Below are positions 43,931 to 52,917 of a DNA stretch of 64,000 bases, piece after piece. The notes beneath the pieces are model-generated. The model was given only the letters and a program-made list of their open reading frames with translations, was not told where the DNA came from and did no database searches. The stretch spans positions 399,655 through 463,654 of the forward strand of contig NZ_JAEMNV010000004.1 in NCBI RefSeq assembly GCF_016482825.1. Direction: 5' to 3'. The translations under genes and the position numbers were made by a program. Source of the stretch: Antrihabitans stalagmiti (GTDB lineage Bacteria; Actinomycetota; Actinomycetes; Mycobacteriales; Mycobacteriaceae). Numbering within the stretch: position 1 is the first letter of the stretch; each line of letters begins with the position of its first letter.

Positions 43931-45082
43931 CTACAGCGAGCGCGCGATCAGTTCCTTCATGACTTCGTTCGCGCCCGCGTAGATCCGCTGGACCCTGGCA
44001 TCGGCGTACATACGCGCGATCGGATACTCGAGCATGTAGCCGTAGCCGCCGAAAAGTTGTACGCAGCGGTCGACAACCTGGCCCTGGATGTCGGTTGTGT
44101 ACGCCTTCGCCATCGACGCAGTCGCGCCGTCGAGTTCGCCACGAAGATGGCGCTCGATGCAGCTGTCGACGAACACGCGTGACACATGTGCGAGGGTGGC
44201 GCACTCCGCGAGTTCGAAACGTGTGTTCTGCATCTCGAACAGTGTGGCCCCGAATGCTTTGCGCTCCTTGGTGTAGCGCACCGTCAACGCGACGGCAGCC
44301 TCGGTCGCGGCGGCCGCGCATACTGCGACGACCAGCCGCTCGTGAGCGAGTTGTTTCATGAGGTAGCCGAAGCCTGCTCCCTCCTCGCCGAGGAGATTGG
44401 CTGCCGGAACGCGGACATCGGTGAACGACAGTTCCGCGGTGTCCTGACCTTTCATGCCGACCTTGTTCAGCAGCCGGCCGACCTCGTAGCCCGGTGCGTC
44501 TGCTGTTTCGACGACGATCAGCGACGTACCTTTTGCGCCCGCACTCGGATCGGTCTTGGCGACGACGATCACGAGATCCGCGTGTTTTCCGTTCGAGATG
44601 AACGTCTTGGATCCGTTGACGACGTAGTGATCACCGTCGCGAACAGCTGTGCTGCGCAACGACTTCAGGTCCGATCCCGCGCCCGGCTCGGTCATGGCGA
44701 TGGCGCCGACGATAGCGCCACTTGCCATACCGGGAAGCCAACGCTGCTTCTGCTCCTCGCTGCCATAGGCGAGGATGTAATGAGCGACAAGACCGCTGTG
44801 CACCATGTTGCCGAATGCGGTGTCGCCGAGTCCGTACTGAGCGTCGAACAGGGCGAAGTCGTGGGCGAGAGTTCCGCCGCCGCCGCCGTATTCCTCGGGT
44901 ATCGACGCGCACAGCAGGCCGAGGGCGCCTGCCTGGTTCCAGAATTCGCGATCGACATGCTTCTGGTCGGCAAACCGTTCCTGGTGCGGAATGAGTTCTG
45001 TTTCGAAGAACTTGGTAGCCATGTCTTGCAGAGCGACGATCTCGTCGTCGATCCATGGCGAGCGGTACCCAGCGGTGGTCAC
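43931..45082 (-). CDS. Acyl-CoA dehydrogenase
   Basis: 383 aa. Conserved blocks: AIAMTEPGAGSDLKSLRSTA (FAD/substrate binding), VNGSKTFISNGKHADLVIVVAKT, RKAFGATLFEMQNTRFELAE and QLFGGYGYMLEYPIARMYADARVQRIYAGANEVMKELIA near the end with the probable catalytic Glu. It introduces the alpha,beta double bond with FAD. GTG start 13 bp after the SDR stop; a frame to 45115 would overlap the SDR gene. Confidence 0.9.
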   Translation of the reverse strand: MTTAGYRSPWIDDEIVALQDMATKFFETELIPHQERFADQKHVDREFWNQAGALGLLCASIPEEYGGGGGTLAHDFALFDAQYGLGDTAFGNMVHSGLVAHYILAYGSEEQKQRWLPGMASGAIVGAIAMTEPGAGSDLKSLRSTAVRDGDHYVVNGSKTFISNGKHADLVIVVAKTDPSAGAKGTSLIVVETADAPGYEVGRLLNKVGMKGQDTAELSFTDVRVPAANLLGEEGAGFGYLMKQLAHERLVVAVCAAAATEAAVALTVRYTKERKAFGATLFEMQNTRFELAECATLAHVSRVFVDSCIERHLRGELDGATASMAKAYTTDIQGQVVDRCVQLFGGYGYMLEYPIARMYADARVQRIYAGANEVMKELIARSL

Positions 45083-45095
45083 GTGAATTCCGTTC

Positions 45096-45926
45096 TCAGA
45101 TGCTGAAGCCGCCACCGCAGACGAGGGTCTGCGCGCTGACGTAGTCGGATTCGGGGGTGCACAGCAGGTAGACCGAACCGGCTGCTTCGGTCGGTGTGCC
45201 TGCGCGGCCGAGGGGAATCATCTGCTCCATCGCAGCGAGCAGGTGCGGGTTGACGCCGACTTTGAGCTTCTTGCCCTCGATGTCGATGGTGCTGCTGCCG
45301 TCGGCCGATGCCTCCGTGAGTCTGGTCTTGATGAAACCGAAGGCAACGGTGTTGACGGTGACGTTGTAGCGGCCCCACTCCTTGGCCAGCGTCTTGGTCA
45401 AACCGGTGATGCCTGCCTTGGCCGCTGAGTAGTTCGCCTGGCCGGCGTTGCCGCCGGTGCCTGCCATCGAGGAGATGTTGACGACCTTGCGGCAGGGAAT
45501 CGGCTCGCCCGCTTCCCTGGCCTTCTTTGCCGCGGCAGCGATGACGGGCTGCGCCGCGCGCAAGATTTTGAACGGTGCTTTGAGGTGCACGTCGAGGATC
45601 GCGTCCCACTGTTCGTCCGTCATCTTCTGGATGACCGAATCCCAGGTGTAGCCAGCGTTGTTGATGATGATGTCGAGTCCGCCGAACGAATCGACGGCGG
45701 TCTGGACGAAACGCTCCGCGAAGCCGTCCTCGGTGACGCTGCCTGCGCAGGCAACGGCTTTGCCGCCGGCCGCTTCGATGTCGGCCACCGTTTCCGCGGC
45801 CGGATCGGCGTCGAGGTCGTTGACGACGACGCTTGCGCCTTCCCGGGCGAGTTTGAGCGCGATCTCGCGTCCGATGCCTCGGCCCGAGCCGGAGACGATG
45901 GCGACCTTGCCTTCGAGATTTCCCAT
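45096..45926 (-). CDS. Short-chain dehydrogenase/reductase (FabG-like 3-hydroxyacyl-CoA dehydrogenase)
   Basis: 276 aa classical SDR. NAD(P) motif GSGRGIGRE, NNAGYTWDS, the catalytic Ser in VVNISSMAG and YSAAK with Tyr and Lys. The insert REAGEPIPCRK before the active-site Ser recalls the hydratase-associated SDRs of beta-oxidation operons. Probably oxidises the 3-hydroxyacyl-CoA made by the MaoC pair. The ATG with AAAGGA upstream is selected; the longer frame is low-complexity and not family-like. Confidence 0.9.
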   Translation of the reverse strand: MGNLEGKVAIVSGSGRGIGREIALKLAREGASVVVNDLDADPAAETVADIEAAGGKAVACAGSVTEDGFAERFVQTAVDSFGGLDIIINNAGYTWDSVIQKMTDEQWDAILDVHLKAPFKILRAAQPVIAAAAKKAREAGEPIPCRKVVNISSMAGTGGNAGQANYSAAKAGITGLTKTLAKEWGRYNVTVNTVAFGFIKTRLTEASADGSSTIDIEGKKLKVGVNPHLLAAMEQMIPLGRAGTPTEAAGSVYLLCTPESDYVSAQTLVCGGGFSI

Positions 45927-45954
45927 GTGTTGCAGTCCTTTTCGGTTCGGATGA

Positions 45955-46365
45955 TCAGATGGCGACGACTGCGTCGCCGGTGAGGGTGATCTGGCCGTCA
46001 GCGAGGGTGACGGTGAGGGCGAGCGTTGCGCGACGTTCGCCGTCGACGTCGTCGATCGCGACGACCTCCCCCGTCGCGGTCGGCTTTCCGTGTACAGGTG
46101 TGATTGACGCGAAGCGGACGCCGTAGGAGCGAATCGCTTGCGGATCAACCCAATCGGTGATCAGTCGACCGAGGTAGGCCATCGACAACATGCCGTGCGC
46201 GAAGACGTCCTCCAGGCCGATCGATTTGGCCACGTCTATGTCGACGTGCATCGGATTGTGGTCGCCGGACGCGCCTGCGAAGAGCGCAAGGGTTGTTCGG
46301 GAAATCGCGGCGATCTCGAGTGGCGGCAGTTGGGTGCCGACCTCGATCGTGTCGGTAGCTGTCAT
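45955..46365 (-). CDS. MaoC-like dehydratase (hotdog), second subunit
   Basis: 136 aa. The hydratase-2 motif FAGASGDHNPMHVDIDVAKSIGLEDVFAHGMLSMAYLG contains the catalytic Asp/His. ATG overlaps the stop of the upstream dehydratase gene (ATGA). The two short proteins probably form a heterodimer equivalent to a full two-domain (R)-specific enoyl-CoA hydratase, as in HadAB-like systems. Confidence 0.88.
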   Translation of the reverse strand: MTATDTIEVGTQLPPLEIAAISRTTLALFAGASGDHNPMHVDIDVAKSIGLEDVFAHGMLSMAYLGRLITDWVDPQAIRSYGVRFASITPVHGKPTATGEVVAIDDVDGERRATLALTVTLADGQITLTGDAVVAI

Positions 46366-46823
46366 TTGTTCGCTCCTGCCGGGTTGCGGACCACGATGAT
46401 CGTTGTCAGATCGGCGACAGCGGAACCGTCGGCGCGGGTCACCGCGGTGTCTTTGACGATGAAGTCCAACGCTCCGCCCTTCTTGCTGTAGATGTCGGAG
46501 ATCGTCGATGTCGCAGTCAAGGTGTCGCCGGGGTAGGCAGTGGAGTGATAGACGAAACGCTGCTCGCCGTGCAGGACGTAACGGAGATCGATCTTCAGAT
46601 CCGCAGCCCAACCGAACGGGTTCGGGTTTTCGAGTTCGATCGAGAAGAAGAAGGTCGGCGGTGCCGGGATGTCGCGATGTCCAGCTGCTCTGGCGGCTTC
46701 GGGATCGGTGAAGATCGGATTTGTCTCGCCGATTGCCTTGGCGAAGAAGCGAAGTCGACCGGCATCGAGGGTCAGTTCGGTGCCTGGGAACGTCGTCCCG
46801 ATGATTGTGGTGTCGAGTGCCAC
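46362..46823 (-). CDS. FAS1-type MaoC-like dehydratase, first subunit
   Basis: 153 aa. It begins VALDTTIIGTTFPGTELTLDAGRLRFFAKAIGETNPIFTDPEAARAAGHRDIPAPPTFFFSIELENPNPFG, the N-terminal hotdog form that lacks its own complete catalytic dyad and works with a MaoC partner. GTG start 5 bp after the thiolase stop. The long frame through the thiolase gene is antisense-type noise and was not used. Confidence 0.85.
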   Translation of the reverse strand: MALDTTIIGTTFPGTELTLDAGRLRFFAKAIGETNPIFTDPEAARAAGHRDIPAPPTFFFSIELENPNPFGWAADLKIDLRYVLHGEQRFVYHSTAYPGDTLTATSTISDIYSKKGGALDFIVKDTAVTRADGSAVADLTTIIVVRNPAGANK

Positions 46824-46828
46824 GGAGA

Positions 46829-48013
46829 TCAGCTCACTTTCTCGTAGAGGGTGACGACTGCGGCTCCGCCGAGTCCGATGTTGTGCTGCAACGCGAGGTT
46901 GACGCCCTCGACCTGACGGCCTTGCGCCTGACCTCGCAACTGCCACACCAGTTCTGCGCACTGCGCCAGACCGGTCGCCCCGAGTGGATGTCCCTTCGAC
47001 AGCAGACCGCCCGACGGGTTCGTGACGACCTGGCCGCCGTAGGTGTTGTTGCCGTCGGCGATGAACTTTTCCGCGGTGCCTTCGGGCGTGAGGCCGAGGC
47101 CCTCGTAGGTGAGAAGTTCGTTGGTTGTGAAGCAGTCGTGCAGTTCGACGACGCGAATGTCTTCCGGTCCGACGCCAGCTGCCTCGTAGACCTGGTCCGC
47201 AGCGGCTTTGGCCATGTCGTAGCCGACGACGCGGAGCATGTCGCCGGAGAACGTCGACGGGAAGTCGGTGGTCATCGCCTGTGCCTTGATCAGGACGGAA
47301 TCGTCGAGTCCGTGCGCGGCGGCGAATTGCTCGCTGCACAGAATGGCCGCGGCTGCTCCGCACGTCGGCGGGCAACACTGGAGGCGGGTGAGGGGACCGA
47401 AGATTCGTGGGGATTCCAGGACTTGCTCGACGGTGATCGGATCGCGGAAGACGGCGTACGGATTGTTGGCGGCGTGCTTTCGTGCCTTGACGGCGATCTG
47501 CGCGAACACTTTCGGGTCGACGCCGTACTTGTTGGCGTACGCGGTGCCCGCGCCACCGAAGTACTGCGCGGCGAACGGTGCGTCGTTGTCCCAGCCCTGC
47601 AGCGCCTTGGTGCTGTCGTTGAATCGGCCGAATGCGTTGGGTCGATCGCTCCACATCGATCCGAGTGCGCCGCGTTGCATCTGTTCGAACCCGAGGGCGA
47701 TCACGCATTCCGCTGCGCCGGTCTCGATCGCCTGTCGCGCGAGGAACAGCGCGGTGGATCCGGTCGAGCAGTTGTTGTTGACGTTCACGATCGGGATGCC
47801 GCTCTGGCCGAGGCCGTAGAGGGCTGCCTGGCCGGACGTGGAATCGCCGTAGACGTAGCCGACGTAGGCCTGCTGCACCGACGTGTAGTCGACGCCCGCG
47901 TCGGCGAGTGCCTTCCGCGCTGCCTGTTCGCCCATCGCGCCGTACGGCTCGGCATTTCTCGGTGTCTTGAAAGGAATCATTCCGACGCCCGCTACCACTA
48001 CTCGTTTGCTCAT
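46829..48013 (-). CDS. Thiolase (lipid-transfer/SCP-x type acetyl-CoA acetyltransferase)
   Basis: 394 aa; first gene of the acyl-CoA operon. The nucleophilic Cys is in VNNNCSTGSTAL; VVELHDCFTTNELL and NPSGGLLSKGHPLGATGLAQC complete the active site. It performs the thiolytic step releasing a shortened acyl-CoA. The operon reads thiolase – two dehydratases – SDR – acyl-CoA dehydrogenase – acyl-CoA ligase – TetR, a complete side-chain oxidation set, possibly for branched or sterol-like acids. Confidence 0.9.
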   Translation of the reverse strand: MSKRVVVAGVGMIPFKTPRNAEPYGAMGEQAARKALADAGVDYTSVQQAYVGYVYGDSTSGQAALYGLGQSGIPIVNVNNNCSTGSTALFLARQAIETGAAECVIALGFEQMQRGALGSMWSDRPNAFGRFNDSTKALQGWDNDAPFAAQYFGGAGTAYANKYGVDPKVFAQIAVKARKHAANNPYAVFRDPITVEQVLESPRIFGPLTRLQCCPPTCGAAAAILCSEQFAAAHGLDDSVLIKAQAMTTDFPSTFSGDMLRVVGYDMAKAAADQVYEAAGVGPEDIRVVELHDCFTTNELLTYEGLGLTPEGTAEKFIADGNNTYGGQVVTNPSGGLLSKGHPLGATGLAQCAELVWQLRGQAQGRQVEGVNLALQHNIGLGGAAVVTLYEKVS

Positions 48014-48035
48014 GCGCGACCTCTCCGAATCGAAC

Positions 48036-48054
48036 CTAGGTGATATTCACTTAG
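48036..48054. promoter_or_regulatory. Imperfect palindrome upstream of the acyl-CoA operon
   Basis: CTAGGTGATATTCACTTAG has 8-bp arms with one mismatch around TAT. It lies 23 bp upstream of the thiolase start, in the divergent thiolase/LysR region, and is a natural operator candidate for the double-TetR protein. Confidence 0.5.
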
Positions 48055-48185
48055 TAGACCGCAGTCGAGTTCAAACCGCAATAGGCGGGGCTCGTAGCGC
48101 GCGCCCATGCCTACATTGGATTCACATGGTCGAGGAGGGCCCCAGCGTCAGCCCGCGCCTGGTTGGACCTTCAATCAAATTTCTG

Positions 48186-48200
48186 ATAGCCATTAGCTAT
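48186..48200. promoter_or_regulatory. ATAGC-N5-GCTAT inverted repeat over the LysR start
   Basis: Symmetric ATAGC/GCTAT arms with a LysR-box-like spacing, overlapping the ATG of the LysR gene. No Shine-Dalgarno sequence precedes this ATG, so the transcript may be leaderless and the repeat an autoregulatory site. Confidence 0.4.
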
Positions 48201-49050
48201 GGAGCCGCACCTGCGTGACCTGCGATACTTCGTCGCCGTTGCCGAGGAATTGCATTTCACCAATGCCGCGGTGCGACTCGGGATCGCGCAACCGACGCTG
48301 TCGCGACAGATCCGCCAGCTCGAAACACAATTGGAAACGACGCTCTTCGACCGTGACCAGCGGTCGGTCGCGCTCACGGTTGCAGGTAAGGAACTGCTCG
48401 AAGGTGCGCGCAGCATTCTCGCGGCATGGAACGGGATCAGCCTGCGGCTCAATCACGCCGGGGAGACGCTGCGCGTAGGTCTGCAAACGGCGATAAACCG
48501 TGGCCTGCTCAACGATCTCGAACGGGGAAGCGGGCAGACCCTCGAATTCCACCCCTCGCCGTGGATCGACCCGACCTGTGGACTCGCGACTCGGAAAGCG
48601 GATCTGGCGCTTGTCTGGGTCCCGCCGGCCGACGAACGGTATCTTTCGCGCACCCTCCGCAGCGAGCTGCAGTGGATTATCATGCCCGAAAGCCATCGAC
48701 TGGCCGAATCCGACGGGGTGAACATGGTCGACCTATTCGACGAGCCCTTCATTGCCCTGCCACCCGAAGCTGGAGCCCTTCGCGACTACTGGCTCGCGAC
48801 CTACGCGCGTGGTGGTCGCCCTGTCGTCGTCGGTGCCGAAGCCGATACAGCCGAGGAGAAAATCGAAGCAATCGAGCACGGGCTCGGCATCTGCTTGATC
48901 GCCGAGGGTGCTGTACCGCTCTACCGCTGGCCGGGCATCGTCGCTCGACCGGTCCTCGACCTTGCGCCGTGCGAACTGTCGATAGCCTGGCGGGTCGACG
49001 ACGATCGTGATGCAGTGCGTGACTTCGTCTCTCACGCGTCGGGTCGGTAG
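48199..49050 (+). CDS. LysR-family transcriptional regulator
   Basis: 283 aa. N-terminal HTH: LRYFVAVAEELHFTNAAVRLGIAQPTLSRQIRQLETQLETTLFDRDQRSVALTVAG. The C-terminal part is the effector-binding PBP2-like fold. Divergent from the acyl-CoA operon and a candidate regulator of it. Immediately followed by the PucR-type regulator. Confidence 0.87.
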   Translation: MEPHLRDLRYFVAVAEELHFTNAAVRLGIAQPTLSRQIRQLETQLETTLFDRDQRSVALTVAGKELLEGARSILAAWNGISLRLNHAGETLRVGLQTAINRGLLNDLERGSGQTLEFHPSPWIDPTCGLATRKADLALVWVPPADERYLSRTLRSELQWIIMPESHRLAESDGVNMVDLFDEPFIALPPEAGALRDYWLATYARGGRPVVVGAEADTAEEKIEAIEHGLGICLIAEGAVPLYRWPGIVARPVLDLAPCELSIAWRVDDDRDAVRDFVSHASGR

Positions 49051-49059
49051 GCGCTCAAC

Positions 49060-50295
49060 GTGGTGAGCGCCGCGCCGGAGGCCGAGATCAGGGATTGGTT
49101 GCGTGCCTACGTTGCGGAAAACCTCAATCCTGAGCGGATGATTCCGCTCGTCGACCGGCTCGACTCGCGGATTGTTGCGCTTGTTCCCGGGCTCGCCGAC
49201 CGTGAACTGCAGCACGATCTGAGGGCGAGTACCAGAGCGCAGTTGCACAGCCTGCTCGTTGCCTTCACGGACGACGACTTCAACGTCGTCGTGCCACCCG
49301 AGGCGCATACCCTCGCGCGAACGGTCGCGCGGCGCGGCCTGGAAATGCGTGTTCTTATGCATATCTATCGGGCTGGTCAGCAGGCGGGCACCGAGTACAT
49401 GGCCGACGTGATCACCGAACAGGATCTGCCGTACGCGTTCGAGCGGGCAATACTCCTTCGCCTTTTCGAGTTGGCGAACAAATGGCTCGGCATCTCCCTG
49501 GAGTTGCTGACCGATACCTTCGTCGAAGAGCGGGAACTGAGCCTGCGCGATGTGTTCACCCGCCGTGCCGAAACGGTCCGCGCGATCCTTGCGGGCGATG
49601 CGACCGACCCCGATACTGCGTCGAGGCGGCTCGGCTATCGACTCCCCGGGCGCCATGTCGCGTTTGTCGTCTGGTCCGACGACGCTGCGGCCGACGGCGA
49701 TGTGATCGCCGCGCTCGATCGCGTCGCGGCGTCGATCGCAGAGCGGGTAGGTGCGACCAACAAGCTGACGGTGCCATCGGGTGCTCGGGGATTGTGGGCC
49801 TGGCTGGCGTTCGATTCGGCGACGGATCTGGTCGACCTGCGCGCCGATCGGCTTGCGGACAGTTCGATTCGCGTCGCACTCGGTGGCTGGGGAACCGGTG
49901 TTGCAGGCTTCCGTCGAAGCCACCGCGAGGCTGTCGCGGCGCGGGCCGTCGCGCAGAGCGCAGGCGGGTCCGAGTGGCTGACCGACTACCGAGACGTGGA
50001 GCTGGTGCACCTACTGTCGGCAGATCGAGAAGGTATGCGCGCGTTGATATCTCGTGAGCTCGCAGGCATCGACGGTCAGGACGTGGGTTCGGCGCGCCTG
50101 CGGCAGACGCTGCACGTCTACCTGCAGTGCCAGCGCAGTCCGGATGCGGCGGCCAAGGTGCTCGGCGTCCACAAGAACACGGTCAGATATCGCATCCAGC
50201 GAGTCGAAGAACTCCTCGGTCACGACGTCGAAGGCCGAAGGCTACAGCTGGAGACCGCACTGGCGTGCGCCGCAACCTACGGTGTGAGCGGCTAG
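49060..50295 (+). CDS. PucR/CdaR-type helix-turn-helix regulator
   Basis: 411 aa. The C-terminal signature LRQTLHVYLQCQRSPDAAAKVLGVHKNTVRYRIQRVEELLG is the PucR-family HTH. The N-terminal half (AETVRAILAGD and LMHIYRAGQQAGTEYM) matches the regulatory domain seen in actinobacterial PucR proteins. GTG start, 9 bp after LysR, likely co-transcribed. Target unknown. Convergent with DUF2277, 3 bp apart. Confidence 0.85.
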   Translation: MVSAAPEAEIRDWLRAYVAENLNPERMIPLVDRLDSRIVALVPGLADRELQHDLRASTRAQLHSLLVAFTDDDFNVVVPPEAHTLARTVARRGLEMRVLMHIYRAGQQAGTEYMADVITEQDLPYAFERAILLRLFELANKWLGISLELLTDTFVEERELSLRDVFTRRAETVRAILAGDATDPDTASRRLGYRLPGRHVAFVVWSDDAAADGDVIAALDRVAASIAERVGATNKLTVPSGARGLWAWLAFDSATDLVDLRADRLADSSIRVALGGWGTGVAGFRRSHREAVAARAVAQSAGGSEWLTDYRDVELVHLLSADREGMRALISRELAGIDGQDVGSARLRQTLHVYLQCQRSPDAAAKVLGVHKNTVRYRIQRVEELLGHDVEGRRLQLETALACAATYGVSG

Positions 50296-50298
50296 CAC

Positions 50299-50580
50299 TC
50301 AGGCGTGCGTGTGCGGGTGCGCGTGGGTGTGCTGGCGAGCGTGAATACGTCGCAACGGCGGATCGTTCTTGGGCGGAACCTTACGAGCAGGCAGGTCGTC
50401 GAGCAGGCGAGCCGTGATCGCGGCGATCTCCGCGACAGCCACGTCGACGGCAGCCTTGTTGTTCGCCGAGATAGAGGACAGACCACCAACCTTGCGAACG
50501 TATTGCAACGCTGCCGCGGTGATCTCGTCCTGCGTCGCAGGTGGCTCCAGTCCGCGTAGTGCGGTGATGTTTCGGCACAT
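50299..50580 (-). CDS. DUF2277 protein with His-rich tail
   Basis: 93 aa. MCRNITALRGLEPPATQDEITAAALQYVRKVGG is the invariant DUF2277 N-terminus. It ends with HARQHTHAHPHTHA, a metal-binding-like tail that the family does not require. Starts 9 bp downstream of the kinase paralog 4 stop, so probably co-transcribed with it. Function unknown. Confidence 0.85.
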   Translation of the reverse strand: MCRNITALRGLEPPATQDEITAAALQYVRKVGGLSSISANNKAAVDVAVAEIAAITARLLDDLPARKVPPKNDPPLRRIHARQHTHAHPHTHA

Positions 50581-50589
50581 GTTTTCAGC

Positions 50590-52917
50590 CTACGTGTCAG
50601 TCGATGGGTTGGCAGGCCCGTTGAGAGGGCTCGAGGACGCGACCCGTTCCAGCGCGCGCAGATCGTTTTCCAGCGTTCGAAACACCCAGTAGACGCCGAC
50701 GAACGCAATCGCGCTGCCGACGCACAGCACCCGGATGGGAACGATCACCTCGGCCAGGTCGTCGGGCGGAATGAACGTCGCTCCCGCAACACCTATCAGC
50801 GGCACGGCCGCGGCGACGGCGAGGTAGAAAGTGCTGCGCCGATCGAGCAGGCGCAGCATCGTCGCGTCGTCGTCGCTGATGGCACCGTGTGGAAGGAAGA
50901 TCGGATACAGACACCGCACGGCGTAGAAGTTCACGAGAAAGAACGGGTAGGCCACGGCGATCGCGCCACATACGATCTGCGTCGCGAAGAAGTGGATGTA
51001 GGTGCCGGTGGCGATCTCGGTGCCGGTCACAGCAAGTGTGGCCGGCACACCGATTCCGGCGATCACCCATAAACAGAAGCAAGCCAACGCATTTCGATGA
51101 CCGAGCCGCAACGTGTCCGCACGCGCGCTGGCCAAGGCCGCGGCATCGTAGGACCGGCCTTTCCGTAGACCGAGCGAGACGAACCAAAGGTGATAAAGGA
51201 AGACGTTCGTCGCGATGAAGCCGAGCAGAAACGCGATCGAGTAGGTCCACAGCGTCAGTTGGGTGAAGCGTTGCTGCGCATCGTCATCGAGTTTGCTGAT
51301 GATCAGCGTCGCGTTGTGGTTGTAGCCGTATGCGATTGCAAGTGCATTGGGAACGGCGATCGCGAGCGCCATCACCGGCAGCGCCCACAACCGCAACCGC
51401 AGTCGCCAACTGCGCGGGGGTGGATCGACGAGATCTCGCGCGTGCGCGTCGAGACACACGTCGAGTTGCTGAGCCATTTCGTTCCCGGTCGACCAACGAT
51501 CCGCGGGCTCGGGCGCCAGCGCCTTCAGCAGTACTCGCCGCAGGGCCGTCGGACAATCGGCGGGTAGATCGTCGGGAGCGGGATGGCGTCCGTCGCGGCG
51601 GCGCCGCAGCATCGCTTCGAGTGTGGTTCGGTCACCTGCCTGCGCGACGTCGCTGTCGTCGAACGGCTTGACGCCTGTCAGAAGTTCCCACAGCACCACA
51701 GCCAACGAGTACAGATCGCTTCGCGTGTCCAGATCCGCAGCGCTGACCCCGGAGTCGGGTTGCACGACGGAAAGTTGCTCTGGCGACATGTACGCCAGCG
51801 ACCCGCCGAAGTAGGCGACAGGACTCGAACCCGACACGTTGCCGCTGAAACTGATGTTGAAGTCGGCAAGCTTCGGCACACCTTCGGCCGTCAGCAGCAC
51901 GTTCGCCGGTTTGACGTCACGATGCAGCACACCGTGGCGGCCTGCGTAGTCGAGAGCATCCGCCAAGCGCCGACCGAGCCATGCAACGGTCTCGGGCCAG
52001 GAGAGTTCGGCCAGTTCGGTGCGCACGCCTGGCTCACTCGGGCGGATCTCGCCCTTGTCCGCTAGGCCCGCGTCGATGACGTCAAGCAGCAAACGCCCCG
52101 ACCGCTGCTCGACCGGTGTCGTACGAACCTTCTTCAGCACGTCGAGCAACGTTCCGCCGGGAACGTACTGCATGTAGAGCAGCCGCAGCTTCCGTCCCTC
52201 GAGCACCCGCTGATCGAAGACTCGAACGATGTAGTCGTGATCGAGTTGGGCGAGCGTCTGCGGTTCGGTGCCGTGGTCCTCGGAAATCTTGACGGCGACG
52301 AGTCGCTGCATCGACCGTTGCCTTGCCAGAAATACCTTCGCGAACGCGCCACGGCCGAGGCTCGTCATGAGGTCGAAGTCGCTGACACGCTGTCCGACGT
52401 CGACTTCGTCCAGTGCGATCGGGTTCCCCGAGTGCGCTATGAGCGTGCCTTCGAAATCTCCGGTTGTCAGGATGGACGACAGTTCGTCGGCCTGCTCGGG
52501 GAACTGCTCGGTGTACTCGGCAGCATCGACGGATTGCCCGCTGCGACGCCGGACGATGAACTCCTCGTAGATCAAATCGGGAGGCAGCGGCATCGCACGC
52601 AGTTCCGGAAGTTCGTCGCAGTACTCGGCGAGACGCTTGTGGCGCTTGCCGTGGCGATCGGCGCCGAGCCACCGGTGTTCGAGGTCGATCTTGACGAGTT
52701 CGATCATCGTGACGCGGCGGATCGCGGGCGACTGCGGAATGTAACTGATCAGATCGGGGGGTGTATCCGATGCAGTCAGTCCGTTCCAGGCGGCGGCGAA
52801 ACGCTCGACGACGTCGGCCAGCACGGTCCGCGATTGCCCACCGACAGGCTCCGCGGCGTCGGACGCCGCGGTCGGTTCGGTCGATCGAGCGGTGTGAATC
52901 CCGGTACCGGGAACCAT
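50590..52917 (-). CDS. Membrane-anchored Ser/Thr protein kinase, paralog 4 (DFN variant)
   Basis: 775 aa, same three-part architecture as the 32.5-39.6 kb kinases. The N-terminal module has YIPQSPAIRRVTMIELVKIDLEHRWLG, LPPDLIYEEFIVRRRSGQSV and YTEQFPEQADEL. The kinase domain has [54 protein letters not shown] and ADFNISFSG, with AYMSPEQL. About six C-terminal TM helices follow (FVGVYWVFRTLENDLRALERV near the end). The next gene downstream is DUF2277. Separated from its paralogs by about 11 kb. Confidence 0.88.
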   Translation of the reverse strand: MVPGTGIHTARSTEPTAASDAAEPVGGQSRTVLADVVERFAAAWNGLTASDTPPDLISYIPQSPAIRRVTMIELVKIDLEHRWLGADRHGKRHKRLAEYCDELPELRAMPLPPDLIYEEFIVRRRSGQSVDAAEYTEQFPEQADELSSILTTGDFEGTLIAHSGNPIALDEVDVGQRVSDFDLMTSLGRGAFAKVFLARQRSMQRLVAVKISEDHGTEPQTLAQLDHDYIVRVFDQRVLEGRKLRLLYMQYVPGGTLLDVLKKVRTTPVEQRSGRLLLDVIDAGLADKGEIRPSEPGVRTELAELSWPETVAWLGRRLADALDYAGRHGVLHRDVKPANVLLTAEGVPKLADFNISFSGNVSGSSPVAYFGGSLAYMSPEQLSVVQPDSGVSAADLDTRSDLYSLAVVLWELLTGVKPFDDSDVAQAGDRTTLEAMLRRRRDGRHPAPDDLPADCPTALRRVLLKALAPEPADRWSTGNEMAQQLDVCLDAHARDLVDPPPRSWRLRLRLWALPVMALAIAVPNALAIAYGYNHNATLIISKLDDDAQQRFTQLTLWTYSIAFLLGFIATNVFLYHLWFVSLGLRKGRSYDAAALASARADTLRLGHRNALACFCLWVIAGIGVPATLAVTGTEIATGTYIHFFATQIVCGAIAVAYPFFLVNFYAVRCLYPIFLPHGAISDDDATMLRLLDRRSTFYLAVAAAVPLIGVAGATFIPPDDLAEVIVPIRVLCVGSAIAFVGVYWVFRTLENDLRALERVASSSPLNGPANPSTDT

